Of a stretch of DNA of 64,000 nt, positions 29,475 to 44,585 are shown piece by piece; the stretch's first letter is position 1, and each line of letters begins with the position of its first letter. Both the position numbers and the translations under genes were made by a program. The stretch is from Bartonella queenslandensis (GTDB lineage: Bacteria > Pseudomonadota > Alphaproteobacteria > Rhizobiales > Rhizobiaceae). The notes under the pieces were generated by a model. The model saw only the letters and a program-made list of their open reading frames with translations. It was not told where the DNA came from and did not search any database. Location: NCBI RefSeq assembly GCF_018155095.1, contig NZ_NAAI01000001.1:62001-126000 (forward strand), written 5' to 3'.

Positions 29475-29644
29475 AGTTATTTGATGAGAGATTCTGTTAT
29501 TTTCAAAAAGCTGTGTACTATTTGAAAATAATTACACGTTTTGCGTACAATTTCTGTTGTTTGTTATTCTTGAGTACCTATAAAATTATTAGATTGACTC
29601 TCTTAGGTAGGGTTGATCGTTTTGAATTGTGAAAGTTGAAGAAA

Positions 29645-29869
29645 ATGTCGATCACTATTTATAGCAAACCATCTTGTGTTCAATGTGATGCTACACGTCG
29701 TGCTTTTGATGCAAAAGGCATTCATTATCGTGTTGTTGATATTTCCTGTGATGAACAAGCATACAGTTTTGTTCAGTCTCTGGGGTATCGTCAGGTTCCT
29801 GTCGTTGTTTGTGGTGAAAATCATTGGTCTGGTTTTAGACCAGATATGATTAGTGGCCTTTGTGCTTAA
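29645..29869 (+). CDS. nrdH: glutaredoxin-like protein NrdH
   Basis: This 74-residue thioredoxin-fold electron donor for class Ib ribonucleotide reductase has the redox motif CVQC (residues 11-14) in [17 protein letters not shown] and the NrdH C-terminal WSGFRPD. ATG 29645 was chosen over the TTG at 29636. Its TAA overlaps the nrdI ATG (TAATG), so translation is coupled. It is the first enzyme gene of nrdHIEF. Confidence 0.95.
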   Translation: MSITIYSKPSCVQCDATRRAFDAKGIHYRVVDISCDEQAYSFVQSLGYRQVPVVVCGENHWSGFRPDMISGLCA

Positions 29870-30248
29870 TGGGACTCATTGTTTATTATTCGAGTGCAAC
29901 GGGTAATACAGAACATTTTGTCTCGCAGCTTGGTCAACGACTCTTCAAAATTGATAAAAGAAAGCCCTCTGTATTAGTTGGTGAACCTTATGTATTGGTT
30001 GTTCCTACATATGCAGATGGAGAAGGAAGAGGGGCAGTGCCGAAAGCCGTTATTCATTTTCTTAATGAAGCTGAGAACCGCAAATTCATTCGTGGTGTCA
30101 TTGGCAGTGGCAATCGTAATTTTGGTCGCTATTATAGTTTAGCCAGTAAGATCATTGCTGAAAAATGTGGTGTACCTTGCCTTTATCGTTTTGAGCTGCG
30201 TGGAACTGATGAAGACGTTATTTGTGTAAAAAAGGGATTGGAAAGATT

Positions 30249-30267
<19 letters not shown>
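29869..30267 (+). CDS. nrdI: flavodoxin-like NrdI
   Basis: This 132-residue flavodoxin-fold protein has the FMN phosphate loop [12 protein letters not shown] near the N-terminus and the [14 protein letters not shown] block typical of NrdI. It supplies the oxidant for assembling the dimanganese-tyrosyl radical cofactor of NrdF. The ATG overlaps the nrdH stop. Its end overlaps the start of nrdE. Confidence 0.95.
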
Positions 30268-34244
<3,977 letters not shown>

Positions 34245-34248
<4 letters not shown>

Positions 34249-35321
34249 TTATTATCCATTTCCATCAGGAGTGCTGTTTGATGATCTGAGATGAGCGCAT
34301 GAATAAGCTCATCAAGATCTCCTTCCAAAATGCGATCAAGCTTGTACAGGGTCAGGTTAATACGGTGATCGGTGACACGCCCCTGTGGAAAATTATAGGT
34401 ACGAATACGTTCTGAACGATCACCAGAACCAACTTGGCTTTTACGGGAAGCTGAACGTTCACTTTCCACTTTTTGCCGTTCGATATCAAATAAGCGTGCC
34501 CTTAAAATTTGAAGAGCCCGTGCTCGGTTTTGATGTTGTGATTTTTCTGCTTGTACAACCATAATTCCTGTTGGAATATGGGTGATACGAACAGCTGAAT
34601 CTGTAGTATTGACATGCTGTCCTCCTGCTCCAGATGCACGCATTGTATCGATACGAATATCTTCGGGACGAATATCGATATCGATTTCTTCAGCCTCTGG
34701 AAGCACTGCAACGGTTGCCGCAGATGTATGGATACGTCCCCCAGTTTCTGTTTCAGGGATACGTTGCACACGATGAACACCTGATTCATATTTTAATTTA
34801 GAAAAGACACCTTTTCCTGAAATGGAAGCAATAATCTCTTTATATCCTCCAACTTCTCCCTCACTGAGCGAAATCACCTCTACTTTCCAATGGTGAGCAT
34901 GGGCATAACGTTCATACATGTGGAAAAGATCACCGGAAAAAAGTGCTGCTTCTGATCCACCCGTTCCTGCTCGAATTTCGACAATAGCACTTTTTTCATC
35001 AGCAACATCTTTAGGCAAAAGCAGGATCTGAAGTTCTTTTTCAAGTTGCTCTACTTTTTTATAGAGCGGTGGTAGCTCTTCTTGGGCAAGATTACGCATC
35101 TCTATATCTGTTTGTTTATCATTGATAATCGTTTCTAATTCTGTAATCTCTCCGTAAAGAGCATTTAATGCGCGTATAGAGGTAATAACGGGTTGTAGCT
35201 CCGCGTATTCAGAAGCTAATTTGACATATGTTTCAGCATTTGGATTGGTCGTCATTTGGCTTTCAATTATTTCGAAGCGCTTTTCAAGCTGTTTTATGCG
35301 ATCTTTTGGCAAAGAAACCAT
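34245..35321 (-). CDS. prfA: peptide chain release factor 1
   Basis: This 358-residue class I release factor reads UAA and UAG. The GGQ motif lies in [19 protein letters not shown] at about residue 232, and the N-terminal part is helical and charged as expected. Its Gln is the likely target of the adjacent PrmC. prfA-prmC is a conserved pair in many proteobacteria. Confidence 0.96.
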
Positions 35322-35540
35322 GATAATATTGGCCTAATTTTTCATAATACAATTTTTCATAACATTTAGTTGCAATACTTTATAACACTGGCAATGAATT
35401 ACCGTATAGCATCACACAAAAAGGGGTAATAAAGCAGAAAAACTTTTTTGCCAATGAAAACTATTTATATTTTAAAGGTAAATTTTTATAAAATTCGATT
35501 TGTCTGAGATATCTTGATCTTATGGTATATAGTCATCTCT

Positions 35541-35954
35541 TTAAGAGTTTTTTTTTCCATAAAGTTCAAGACGGTGATGAATAATATCATAGCCAAGGGA
35601 TTTTGCAATTTCCTCTTGCAATTTTTCAATAACATCCGAATGAAACTCGATAACTTGTCCTGTTTCTATATCAATGAGATGATCATGATGTTGCCCATCT
35701 GCTTGCTCAAAACGAGATGGACCACCACTAAAGGTATGACGGTGAATTGTTCCATTTCCTTCCAATGTTTTCATGGTTCGATAAACCGTTGAGAGTGAAA
35801 TACTCGAATCTATTTTGTTTGCACGTTGAAAAATTTCAAATGCATTGGGATGATCATTTGTATCAGCCAAAATATCAAGAATAACACGCCGTTGGCGCGT
35901 TACTCTTAAACCAGCTGCGCGCAATTCTTGCTCATAGTTTCGCTTTTTATTCAT
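35541..35954 (-). CDS. fur: Fur-family metal-dependent transcriptional repressor
   Basis: This 137-residue protein has a winged helix ([28 protein letters not shown]) and a metal site around [19 protein letters not shown]. The C-terminal CxxC pairs of Zur-like proteins are absent, favouring a Fur or Mur (Mn-responsive) role. The frame stays open to 36041. I placed the start at [10 protein letters not shown] because the longer form would overlap the end of secA. No strong Shine-Dalgarno marks any start. It lies 16 bases after secA and could be read through from it. Confidence 0.87.
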   Translation of the reverse strand: MNKKRNYEQELRAAGLRVTRQRRVILDILADTNDHPNAFEIFQRANKIDSSISLSTVYRTMKTLEGNGTIHRHTFSGGPSRFEQADGQHHDHLIDIETGQVIEFHSDVIEKLQEEIAKSLGYDIIHHRLELYGKKNS

Positions 35955-35970
35955 CTTCATTGTTTGCTTT

Positions 35971-38688
35971 TCAAACAAAGGATCCATGACAGTGTTTGTA
36001 TTTTTTTTCTGAACCGCAAGGACAACGTTCATTGCGTCCAACTTTTCCCCATGTGGTTACATCATTGGGGTCACGGTCTTGTGGATTAACAAACCTATTT
36101 TCTTGTGATCGTGCCCATAAGGGTGGAGCATTTTCTTGATTTTTATCATTAGAGACAGAAGAATCAGCACCATTTTGCTCAGGTATGGATGGTTCGGTAA
36201 GTTGTTGAACAATTTCAAAGCGCATCAGTTTAGAAGTGACAATTCGGCGCAAATTTCTCAGCATACTTTGAAAGAGTTCAAAAGATTCTGTCTTATACTC
36301 ATTGAGTGGATCTCGCTGCGCATAACCACGAAAACCAACAACAGAACGCAAATGGTCTAAACTTACCAAATTTTCACGCCAAAGCGTGTCAATAGTCTCA
36401 AGCAAGACAGCTTTATGAAAATAAGCCATAATCTCTGGAGTATAGCGTTCAGTACGCTCATTTTCAAGTTTTGTAACAGCATCCAAGATACGCTCTAAAA
36501 TTTGTTCCTCGGCAATTCCATCTTCTTTTGCCCATTCTTCCACAGGAAGTTCAAGATTAAAGAGCTGTTGAAGTTCTTCCTCGAGAGCTTTTACATCCCA
36601 TTTTTCAGAATAAGTCCCCGCGGGAATATAAGTCTCTACAAGATTTTCCACGACGTCATTGCGCATTTCTTGGATCATTTCTGATAAATCATCTGCATTC
36701 ATGACCTCCATACGCTGTTCAAAAATAACCTTGCGTTGATCATTCATGACATCATCATATTTTAGCAGATTTTTACGAATTTCAAAGTTCCGTGCTTCGA
36801 CCTTTTTTTGTGCTTTTTCAATGGCTTTATTAATCCACGGATGGATAATAGCTTCATTTTCTTTCAATCCAAGTTTTTGCAGCATACCATCCATACGGTT
36901 GGAGCCGAAGATACGCATAAGATCATCTTGAAGAGAGAGAAAGAATTTTGAGCGACCTGGATCACCTTGGCGACCAGAACGTCCACGAAGCTGGTTATCA
37001 ATACGACGGCTTTCATGACGTTCAGTAGCGATAACGTAAAGCCCCCCAGCCGCTAAAGCTTTTTCTTTAAGTTGTTTGACATCTTTTTTGATTTCTTCAA
37101 TTTTAGCTGTTCGCTCTGGACCTTCGGGGATATCCTGTAATTCTTGTCGAATGCGCATTTCAACATTCCCACCAAGCTGGATATCAGTACCACGTCCCGC
37201 CATGTTGGTTGCGATGGTGAGAGCTCCAGGAACGCCTGCTTGCGCAATGATATATGCTTCTTGCTCGTGATAGCGAGCATTTAAGACTTTAAAATCGGTA
37301 ATACCCTCTTTTCGCAAACGCTCTGCCAATTGTTCTGACTTTTCAATTGAGGTTGTTCCAACAAGAATAGGCTGTTTTTTTTCGTGCGCTTGACGGATAT
37401 CACGCACAATAGCCCGATATTTCTCTTCTGCTGTTCGATAAATTTCATCATCTTCGTCAAGACGCTGTACTGGTAAATTGGTAGGGACTTCGACAACGTC
37501 AAGACCATAAATATTTCTGAATTCTTCGGCTTCTGTTGCGGCAGTTCCAGTCATTCCAGATAATTTTCTATACATACGGAAATAATTTTGGAAAGTGATG
37601 GAAGCAAGTGTCTGATTTTCTGGTTGAATAGCAACATGCTCTTTAGCTTCTAATGCTTGATGAAGCCCCTCAGAATAACGCCGTCCAGGCATCATTCGTC
37701 CTGTAAATTCGTCAATGATCACAATTTCATCATTGCGAACAATATAATCTTTATCGCGAACAAACAGTTTATGGGCTTTTAGAGCATTATTAACATGATG
37801 AACGATAGCGACATTTTCTATGTCATAAAGACTTTCACCCTTAAGATACCCAGCTTGTTCGAGCATTTTTTCAATTTTTTCAGTACCAACTTCGGTAAAG
37901 GTCGTTGTTTTTTGTTTTTCATCTATTTCATAGTCTTCTGGAATTAAGGCAGGAATAAATGTGTCAATAAGGTTATAAAAATCAGTACGATCTTCTAGAG
38001 GACCAGAAATAATAAGGGGCGTACGTGCTTCATCAATGAGAATAGAATCCACTTCATCGACAATTGCATAATGATGTCCTCGTTGAACCATTTGACTACG
38101 ATCAAAAGCCATATTATCGCGCAAGTAATCAAAACCCAGTTCATTATTTGTCGCATAGGTGATGTCACATGCATAGGCTTTTCGGCGGGCATCGCTATCA
38201 AGATTATGAAGAATCACACCCGTTGTAAGCCCTAGAAAACTAAAAATTTTTCCCATTGTTTCAGCGTCACGACTGGCGAGATAATCATTTACTGTCACAA
38301 CATGAACGCCTTTACCTTCCAATGCGTTGAGATAAATTGGTAGGGTTGCCATTAATGTTTTACCTTCACCGGTGCGCATTTCAGCGATGCCACAGTCATG
38401 AAGAACCATTCCACCAATAAGTTGTACGTCAAAAGGACGCATGTCATAAACACGTTTTGCAGCTTCACGAACCGTTGCAAATGCTTCCGGTAAGAGTAAA
38501 TCGACACTTTCACCTTCGCTAAGACGTTTACGAAAAGCATCTGTTTTTTGGCAAAGCTGTTCATCACTTAATTTTACGAATTGTTCTTCCAAAGCATTAA
38601 TTTGTGCAACTTTTTGGCGGAGGACCTTGAGACGTCGCTCATAAGCTGAACCAAAAAACTTACGTGCAAAAACACCTAAACTGACCAT
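35971..38688 (-). CDS. secA: preprotein translocase ATPase SecA
   Basis: This 905-residue motor drives proteins through SecYEG. Walker A is in [14 protein letters not shown], the DEAD-like box is in [19 protein letters not shown], and the helicase motif is [15 protein letters not shown]. The C-terminus has the zinc-binding/SecB-binding tail [14 protein letters not shown]. Length is normal. It is divergent from the parvulin gene at 39112, with a 420-bp spacer holding both promoters. Confidence 0.97.
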   Translation of the reverse strand: MVSLGVFARKFFGSAYERRLKVLRQKVAQINALEEQFVKLSDEQLCQKTDAFRKRLSEGESVDLLLPEAFATVREAAKRVYDMRPFDVQLIGGMVLHDCGIAEMRTGEGKTLMATLPIYLNALEGKGVHVVTVNDYLASRDAETMGKIFSFLGLTTGVILHNLDSDARRKAYACDITYATNNELGFDYLRDNMAFDRSQMVQRGHHYAIVDEVDSILIDEARTPLIISGPLEDRTDFYNLIDTFIPALIPEDYEIDEKQKTTTFTEVGTEKIEKMLEQAGYLKGESLYDIENVAIVHHVNNALKAHKLFVRDKDYIVRNDEIVIIDEFTGRMMPGRRYSEGLHQALEAKEHVAIQPENQTLASITFQNYFRMYRKLSGMTGTAATEAEEFRNIYGLDVVEVPTNLPVQRLDEDDEIYRTAEEKYRAIVRDIRQAHEKKQPILVGTTSIEKSEQLAERLRKEGITDFKVLNARYHEQEAYIIAQAGVPGALTIATNMAGRGTDIQLGGNVEMRIRQELQDIPEGPERTAKIEEIKKDVKQLKEKALAAGGLYVIATERHESRRIDNQLRGRSGRQGDPGRSKFFLSLQDDLMRIFGSNRMDGMLQKLGLKENEAIIHPWINKAIEKAQKKVEARNFEIRKNLLKYDDVMNDQRKVIFEQRMEVMNADDLSEMIQEMRNDVVENLVETYIPAGTYSEKWDVKALEEELQQLFNLELPVEEWAKEDGIAEEQILERILDAVTKLENERTERYTPEIMAYFHKAVLLETIDTLWRENLVSLDHLRSVVGFRGYAQRDPLNEYKTESFELFQSMLRNLRRIVTSKLMRFEIVQQLTEPSIPEQNGADSSVSNDKNQENAPPLWARSQENRFVNPQDRDPNDVTTWGKVGRNERCPCGSEKKYKHCHGSFV

Positions 38689-39111
38689 CTCCGGCCCTTT
38701 CTTTTAATTGTTATTACTCTTGTTGGGTAGTTCATATGCTCACCCCATACTCTAATATTTTCTTTAAGTTTTCTGATATCATGGAATGCAGATGGTACCA
38801 TTATACTTGTTGGTGCGCAATTTTTCACTTTAATCGTAAAGTAGAGATAAGAGGCTAAATGCACGATGTCAACTTTAGGTATGCTGTTTAGCTGATAGAA
38901 TACAAAATAATTTAAGATACAATATGTCATTTTTTTCTATTATAATGTTTTTCATTTTCATTAGATAGGGTTGGAGAAACTGAGATAAAAGGAAAATTTT
39001 ATACTTTTTAAAATAAAATTACTCATTTATTTCTCTATGTTTAAAGCTTAAAGTGTTATGGTAAAAAGAATTGGAATCTTGAACCTGCCTTTATTTTTAA
39101 GGAGTATATTT
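38689..39111. promoter_or_regulatory. divergent spacer between secA and the parvulin gene
   Basis: This is about 420 bases with no supported ORF. It must hold the promoters of secA (minus) and the parvulin gene (plus). I cannot place a promoter with confidence. No leader repeat is present here. Confidence 0.4.
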
Positions 39112-40065
39112 ATGAAATTTAACTTTATCACGCTGTTTTTAGCATCAACTTTATTGGCGAGTACAAGTTTAGGAGTGAGGGCCCAAGAAGGTTTGAATTC
39201 ATCGTCGAATGATTTAAAGACTTTAGAGAAAGCTTCTGAAAAAGCAGTTTCTCCTTCACATGTTATGGCCGTTATTGATGGGAAGAATATTACAGCAGGC
39301 CAATTGGATGATTTAGCGCTTGAAATAAATCCTAATTTAGCACGTTTTCCTGATGAACAACGCCGCATTATGGTCTTAAAAGCTTATTTGGATATGCAGG
39401 CACTTGCAAAAGAAGCAAGAAGCAAAGGTCTTGATAAGACAGAAGCTTACGATAAACGTATGGCAGTTATGCGTGACAATGTGCTTCAACAGCTTTATTT
39501 TAAACAGGCGATTGTTGATAAAATTTCGGATACTGATTTGGAAAATCTTTACAAAAAGGAAATTGCTGCTTTACCTAAAGAGGATGAAGTTAAAGCCCGT
39601 CATATTTTGGTCAAAACGAGAAAAGAAGCAGAAGCTATCATTAAGCATTTAAATAAAGGCGAAAATTTTGAAGAGATTGCAAAGAAAAGTTCAACAGATG
39701 GTTCTGCTGCTGTTGGGGGGGATCTTGGTTATTTTAGCCATGGTCAAATGGTCAAGCCTTTTGAAGATGCAGCATTTGGTTTGAAAGTTGGTGAATACAC
39801 GAAACAACCTGTTGAAAGTCCTTTTGGTTGGCATATTATTAAATTAGAAGATCGTCGTGTAAAACAACCTCCTACATTTGATGATGTTAAAGAGATGCTG
39901 CGTACACAGTTGATAAAAAAGCGCTATCAAGAACTAATAGTTGATTTACGTAGCAAGATAGATGTGAAATATCCTGATCCTAATGTTACAAAAGTCATGG
40001 AATCGCTTAATCAAAATGGGACGCTGCTTCCCGATGAGACATCCGATGAAGAAGATACGGAATAG
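39112..40065 (+). CDS. periplasmic parvulin-type peptidyl-prolyl isomerase
   Basis: This 317-residue exported foldase has a signal peptide (FITLFLASTLLASTSLGVRA) ending near residue 24. An N-terminal SurA-like helical region follows, then one parvulin domain (about 150-245, EVKARHILVKTRKEAEAII and GYFSHGQMVKPFEDAAFGL, with FGWHIIKLEDRR). ATG 39112 has AAGGAGT upstream; the ORF from 39058 would put residues before the signal peptide. It probably helps outer membrane or secreted proteins fold. A terminator follows. Confidence 0.9.
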   Translation: MKFNFITLFLASTLLASTSLGVRAQEGLNSSSNDLKTLEKASEKAVSPSHVMAVIDGKNITAGQLDDLALEINPNLARFPDEQRRIMVLKAYLDMQALAKEARSKGLDKTEAYDKRMAVMRDNVLQQLYFKQAIVDKISDTDLENLYKKEIAALPKEDEVKARHILVKTRKEAEAIIKHLNKGENFEEIAKKSSTDGSAAVGGDLGYFSHGQMVKPFEDAAFGLKVGEYTKQPVESPFGWHIIKLEDRRVKQPPTFDDVKEMLRTQLIKKRYQELIVDLRSKIDVKYPDPNVTKVMESLNQNGTLLPDETSDEEDTE

Positions 40066-40105
40066 CAAAGAAAAATAAGGAGATAGACTCTTTAAGAGGT
40101 CGTTT

Positions 40106-40138
40106 GCTAGGTTTTTTTTAAAAAAGCCTAGCAGTTTT
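40106..40138 (+). terminator. rho-independent terminator after the parvulin gene
   Basis: GCTAGG (40106-40111) pairs with CCTAGC (40127-40132), extended by facing T and A tracts into a stem of about 12 bp. The 3' arm is followed by AGTTTTC. It separates the parvulin gene from argJ. Confidence 0.75.
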
Positions 40139-40193
40139 CTAAGAGAGGTTATTCATCGGCAAGCATTTTATTTGTTTTTATAGAAAGTATATT

Positions 40194-41426
40194 GTGGTTT
40201 TTAAAATATCTTCTTTGACGCCTCAAAACATCCAAGAGCTTTCCCCATTATCTGGTGTACGGATAGCAACAGCTAAAGCTGGGGTTAAATATAAAGATCG
40301 TACAGATCTCCTTTTTATTGTATTCGATAAACCAGTGAGTGTGGCAGGTGTTTTTACACGCTCAAAATGTCCATCTGCCTCTGTCGAGCATTGTCGTGCA
40401 TCACTTTCCCATGGGGTTGCGAGGGGTGTTGTTGTGAATTCTGGAAATGCAAATGCTTTTACAGGAAGCAAAGGGAAGAACACAACCGATGAAATCGTCT
40501 TTGCAGCAGCGAACACTTTAAAAGTTAGAGAAAATGAAATTTTTATAGCTTCTACGGGTGTTATTGGTGAGCCAATGGATGCAACGGGTATTGTAAATCT
40601 TTTACCAAGTATGGCAGAGACAGCAGAAGAGGGAAATTGGTTGGAAGCTGCAAAAGCCATAATGACAACGGATACATTTCCAAAACTTGCTACCCGTACT
40701 TTTGATTGTGAGGGAGAGAATGTTACCATTCATGGAATTGCAAAAGGTGCTGGTATGATTGCACCCGATATGGCGACAATGCTCTCATTTGTGGTTAGTG
40801 ATGCGACTATTTCTTCGGATATGCTTCAATCCATGTTATCAGAGGCCGTTGAGGGTTCTTTCAATTCGATTACTGTCGATAGTGATACTTCAACTTCAGA
40901 TACGCTTATGTTGTTTGCGACAGGAAAAGAACATTTCCCATGCCTTACAAGTCAATCTGATCCACGTTATGGCGTTTTTGTGAAACAATTGAGTGCACTT
41001 CTGCATGAACTTGCACTCCAAGTTGTTTGTGATGGTGAAGGGGCGCGTCATTTAATTGAGGTTAATGTGAGTGGTGCTACAACAAACAATGCAGCGAAAA
41101 CGATTGCTTTATCAATTGCAAATTCACCGCTTGTAAAAACAGCTATTGCCGGTGAAGATGCAAATTGGGGGCGAGTCGTCATGGCGGTTGGGAAGGCCGG
41201 TGTTGAAGTTGATCGTGACCTGCTGACGATTTGGTTTGGTGAACATCGTGTGGCAGTGAATGGCGAGCGAGATCCTGCGTATTGTGAAGAGATAGTAGGA
41301 TCCTATATGCAAGGTAAACACATCACAATTCGTGTTGATATCGGTTTGGGGTATGGTACAGCGACAGTTTGGTCTTGCGATTTAACAAAAGAGTACGTTA
41401 TGATCAATAGCGATTACAGAAGTTAA
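40194..41426 (+). CDS. argJ: bifunctional glutamate N-acetyltransferase/amino-acid acetyltransferase ArgJ
   Basis: This 410-residue ornithine acetyltransferase of the arginine pathway is an Ntn-type enzyme. It is cleaved before the nucleophile Thr in [13 protein letters not shown] (Thr near residue 196), giving alpha and beta chains. [14 protein letters not shown] and a C-terminal MINSDYRS are family blocks. The start is GTG 40194 with a weak ribosome site, and no better codon exists upstream. The order parvulin-argJ-mutT is common in Rhizobiales. Confidence 0.95.
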   Translation: MVFKISSLTPQNIQELSPLSGVRIATAKAGVKYKDRTDLLFIVFDKPVSVAGVFTRSKCPSASVEHCRASLSHGVARGVVVNSGNANAFTGSKGKNTTDEIVFAAANTLKVRENEIFIASTGVIGEPMDATGIVNLLPSMAETAEEGNWLEAAKAIMTTDTFPKLATRTFDCEGENVTIHGIAKGAGMIAPDMATMLSFVVSDATISSDMLQSMLSEAVEGSFNSITVDSDTSTSDTLMLFATGKEHFPCLTSQSDPRYGVFVKQLSALLHELALQVVCDGEGARHLIEVNVSGATTNNAAKTIALSIANSPLVKTAIAGEDANWGRVVMAVGKAGVEVDRDLLTIWFGEHRVAVNGERDPAYCEEIVGSYMQGKHITIRVDIGLGYGTATVWSCDLTKEYVMINSDYRS

Positions 41427-41546
41427 CAGATGCACTCTCTATATTTAACGTCCTATTATTTTTTTTAAGAGAACGAGATATGTGAATTTTTTTTTGAGGT
41501 AAGGGAATATGATACAGAAACAGTTATATCCTCATTGGAGAGCGAT

Positions 41547-41960
41547 GTGTGTATAAAAAGTCCCCTTCTTCTTGTTGTTGCCTGCGCATTGTTAGATCAA
41601 AATAATTGTGTTTTGCTTACCGAGCGTCCTGAAGGAAAATCGTTGGCTGGTTTATGGGAATTTCCTGGTGGAAAGGTTGAGCCAGGTGAAACTCCAGAAA
41701 TCTCATTGATTCGTGAACTAGAAGAAGAGCTTGGTGTGTATGTTCAGGCAAATAATTTACACCCTTTAACGTTTGTGAGCCATAGCTATGCAACATTTCA
41801 CCTCTTAATGCCGTTATATCTTTGTGACTATTATGAGGGCGTTGCGCAAGGACGAGAGGGGCAAAATTTAGCATGGGTTTTTATTAATGATCTCGATAAA
41901 TATCCTATGCCTGATGCTGATAAACCATTGGTTCAGGTGTTAAAAAATCATCTTCTTTAA
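41547..41960 (+). CDS. mutT: MutT-type Nudix hydrolase (8-oxo-dGTP diphosphatase)
   Basis: This 137-residue Nudix protein has the complete box GLWEFPGGKVEPGETPEIS followed by LIRELEEELG. It sanitises oxidised nucleotides. TTG 41535 is in frame, but GTG 41547 (MCIKSPLLLVV) has GGAGAGC just upstream and was chosen. It follows argJ by 120 bases and is probably co-transcribed. Confidence 0.9.
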   Translation: MCIKSPLLLVVACALLDQNNCVLLTERPEGKSLAGLWEFPGGKVEPGETPEISLIRELEEELGVYVQANNLHPLTFVSHSYATFHLLMPLYLCDYYEGVAQGREGQNLAWVFINDLDKYPMPDADKPLVQVLKNHLL

Positions 41961-41996
41961 TATGTTATAAGAAGAAAATATTGTTTAAATATAATA

Positions 41997-42150
41997 TTGA
42001 TTTATAATTTTTTACGTGAAATGGGAAAGCCCAGTCTCGTAAAGCTTTCTCATTTAAAATCTATTTATCCTCAATCGATAAAAATCATGTCTCTTGCACC
42101 TTCCAAGCGGAGAGAACCACGTGGATAAAAATATTTAAGAAAGACATAAA
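41997..42150 (+). repeat. dispersed leader repeat, copy E
   Basis: This copy begins TTGATTTATAATTTTTTACG. It then has CTCGTAAAGCTTTCTCATTT, AATCGATAAAAATCATG, CTCTTGCACCTTCCAAGCGG and ACGTGGATAAAAA. It is the same ordered blocks as the other copies, more diverged in the first third. Confidence 0.7.
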
Positions 42151-42165
42151 ATCCGTGCTGAAAGA

Positions 42166-42360
42166 ATGCTCTCCAACAGCCAAGGTGTTATTGAAACATT
42201 GAGAATTGGTAAAATTGAATGGTGGTTTTTCCTACCCCATAGGCATAAAGTGGTGGTAGATAGATTAATAGATTTATAATTTTTACGCATGTTGTTGTGC
42301 GTTGGGCTTGGGAGCGTTGAGAGGTATCAGGGGCATTTATTTCACGAGCTATCGATAATA
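42166..42360 (+). pseudogene. integrase 5' fragment, copy E
   Basis: This is a decayed integrase start. GAAACATTGAGAATTGGTAAA corresponds to the ATLGAGK region of copy D, and GTTGTGCGTTGGGCTTGGGA to the RRREMGLS region. No frame stays open. It points toward copy F across about 750 bases. The sequence between them (42400-43120) is AT-rich, and I see no supported gene in it. Confidence 0.55.
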
Positions 42361-43124
42361 GGAAAAATTTCAAAAGATTTTTTAGAAGAAAATGCTTTGA
42401 GCGCGTTATGAGAGATTATTTCACATGACCAATAATTTAAGCATCATCGTGATACATTTATTATAATAACGTATCATTTTATAATCATAAATTATCTTTT
42501 TCTCTTGATACACTACGATTTTTCACTCAAAAAAATTTCAATGATGTATAAAAAACAGTGTGTAATTTGAGAAACAATTTTAAAACGAATAAAACATACG
42601 ACTAATGAACAACTAAATATAAAAAAAATAAAAAGAATACTGATTAAAGGATTGTTTAATATACATTTTCTCATATGAGAGATAGGGAAAAAGCTCTCTA
42701 AGTAAATATATAAATGAAAAATACAAATAACATGAGAGTGTCTTTATAATGCTCTTAGCTTTCATCTAGAATGGAAGAGGTAATAAAAAATTATGCAATT
42801 TTCATGTTTTTAAAGATGTTTTTTCTGTATATTTTTGAAAACTGTGAGGCTGAATGGAAAAGAAGTAATAAAGCTGCGTAAATAATTTTTTCCTTCAGTA
42901 TCGTATTCAAGATAATACACTTATTTTTTATCGGTTTGTAATAAAGCTGTTTGAAACAGTGAAATATGATATATTGAGAACTCTGATTCAAATTATGAAT
43001 TCGGCTTTATGATTACTATCTGATATGTTACTGAATATCATTCAGTGAGTCTTTAGATGAATATTCAACATGAGCTTTGAGAAAATATCAGAAGATATTC
43101 CTTTTGATTAAGGGGGCTTGTTCT

Positions 43125-43380
43125 TTACGTAATATAGAAAACCATTGTGTTGCCAGTACAGATATGTTTAAGAGATACATTTCTCGAACACACCCAAGCC
43201 TTTTTCGCGTTGGTGCTTATAGGGTATAACATTAAATTCCTCATGGAAATAATATAAAATCTATTAAGCATATCCTCTTTACGCTTAATAAAAGAGCAAG
43301 CTGGCACCATTCTATACTTTATCATCTCCAATTTTACGACAGCCTTTGGCATTCGAGAGTATTCATAAGAGGTGTTTTTT
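43125..43380 (-). pseudogene. integrase 5' fragment, copy F
   Basis: On minus it begins CTCTTATGAATACTC and contains AATGGTGCCAGCTTGCTC and AAGCGTAAAGAGGATATG, parallel to copy D's NDGASLLLHKRKDG region, then GGCTTGGGTGTGTTCGAG parallel to MGLSVLRD. A 75-codon open frame by chance crosses it, but it is not in the ancestral frame throughout. It is convergent with copy E. Confidence 0.6.
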
Positions 43381-43384
43381 CTTA

Positions 43385-43515
43385 ATTGTTTTACTCACAC
43401 ACCACGCTTGCTTGTGACGCGCAAATGGATGATTTTAATTAAATCAATATAAAAAAATTTGAAATGAGAAATTGTTACTTCAAGTAAATGATAAAATAAT
43501 TATCCTTATAAACCA
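43385..43515 (-). repeat. dispersed leader repeat, copy F
   Basis: On minus the outer end reads TTGGTTTATAAGGATAATT. It has TTGATTTAATTAAAATCATC, then TGCGCGTCACAAGC and GTGTGTGAGTAAAAC before the integrase start. It forms a widely spaced inverted pair with copy E. Confidence 0.65.
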
Positions 43516-43564
43516 ATTTACTAAATAAAAAACATTCAATGAATTTTTTTATAGGAGAGCTCTA

Positions 43565-44431
43565 TTAAGCTTCTTGAATTGGACGACGTTTTGCGATGGG
43601 ATATCGTTGATATGTTTGAGCAATACGTGTAATTACTTCCTCTAGAGGTTCGATCATAACGTCCATAGAGAAGCCATTTGCGTGAATAATATTTTCATGA
43701 TCAACCATAATGGCAGCATGACCTTGCCAAAAAATCAAATCGCCTCTTTGAAGTTTATCACTGTCTGAGAGTGGTCTTCCTATAGTTTTCTGCTGCATGT
43801 CAGTATCACGTAAAACCATTTGACCGGTCATTATCATAGAAAGCTGGATGATTCCTGAGCAATCAAGTCCAAAGCCACTAGCGCCACCCCAAAGGTAAGG
43901 CGTGCGGATAAACATTTCAGCAACGCTAACATAATCTTTATACACATGTGTAATGGGACTAAGATGATTGCTAATGATTGCTTTCCCGTTTTCAAGTATA
44001 GAATACATAGTTTCACGGACTTCAACTTCATCAACAACACTTACCTTACTTCCCATAGATAAAGGATACTCCATTGGTCCACGCAAATCAGCTTGGAAAT
44101 ATTGAAAAGTTCGTGGGACTGAAACAACATGTGTTTGTTCGATAGTTGATGCACAAAGCGCTGTTGTATCAATATAGCCAACATAATTATCTTTGAGGGA
44201 TTGTCCCCATGACATCGTTTCTCCGTGTTCAAAGATAAGAAGCTCTTCCCCGAATAAGCACTCTGTCTGCATTTCGCTTTTTTTATTGTTTTCTTTAAAC
44301 AGTCCAGCAACAGGTACATTAACACGTCTTTTTTCACCTTGCACAAAGCGCTGCGCTGTAATTTCTGTTTCAAGACGTTTGTCTGCTAAATCTTCTCTGA
44401 ATGCGTGTAATCTCGGATCTTTAGAGATCAT
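43565..44431 (-). CDS. NlpC/P60 family cell-wall peptidase
   Basis: This 288-residue protein has an N-terminal bacterial SH3-like half (about 50-150) and a C-terminal NlpC/P60 domain (about 155-285). The catalytic Cys is in GFGLDCSGIIQLS, and the His residues are in WQGHAAIMVDHENIIHANG. It probably cleaves peptidoglycan stem peptides. No signal peptide is visible, so it may be cytoplasmic (wall-peptide recycling) or exported by another route. It is followed on minus by decayed repeats and preceded by the aminopeptidase gene 150 bases away. Confidence 0.87.
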   Translation of the reverse strand: MISKDPRLHAFREDLADKRLETEITAQRFVQGEKRRVNVPVAGLFKENNKKSEMQTECLFGEELLIFEHGETMSWGQSLKDNYVGYIDTTALCASTIEQTHVVSVPRTFQYFQADLRGPMEYPLSMGSKVSVVDEVEVRETMYSILENGKAIISNHLSPITHVYKDYVSVAEMFIRTPYLWGGASGFGLDCSGIIQLSMIMTGQMVLRDTDMQQKTIGRPLSDSDKLQRGDLIFWQGHAAIMVDHENIIHANGFSMDVMIEPLEEVITRIAQTYQRYPIAKRRPIQEA

Positions 44432-44585
44432 TTATTTACCTTTCATTTTATCTTTAAATAGCTTTTATGACGACTGCACAAGTAAAATTCCTCATCTTTA
44501 AATAAAGCACAGAGCATAATTTAAGGCGATAAGAAAATAATTCTTCTGGAGTTGCAAAATTGTCCATTTTTATGGGTATTTTGTG

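Noticed and set aside
35955..36041. N-terminal extension of the Fur-family protein
   Set aside because: It would overlap the secA coding end and adds residues not typical of Fur.
42791..42991. 66-codon ORF on minus between copies E and F
   Set aside because: AT-rich composition, no ribosome binding site and no recognisable domain.
43125..43352. 75-codon open frame on minus
   Set aside because: It lies within integrase remnant F and is a chance opening across a decayed gene; no ribosome site fits it.
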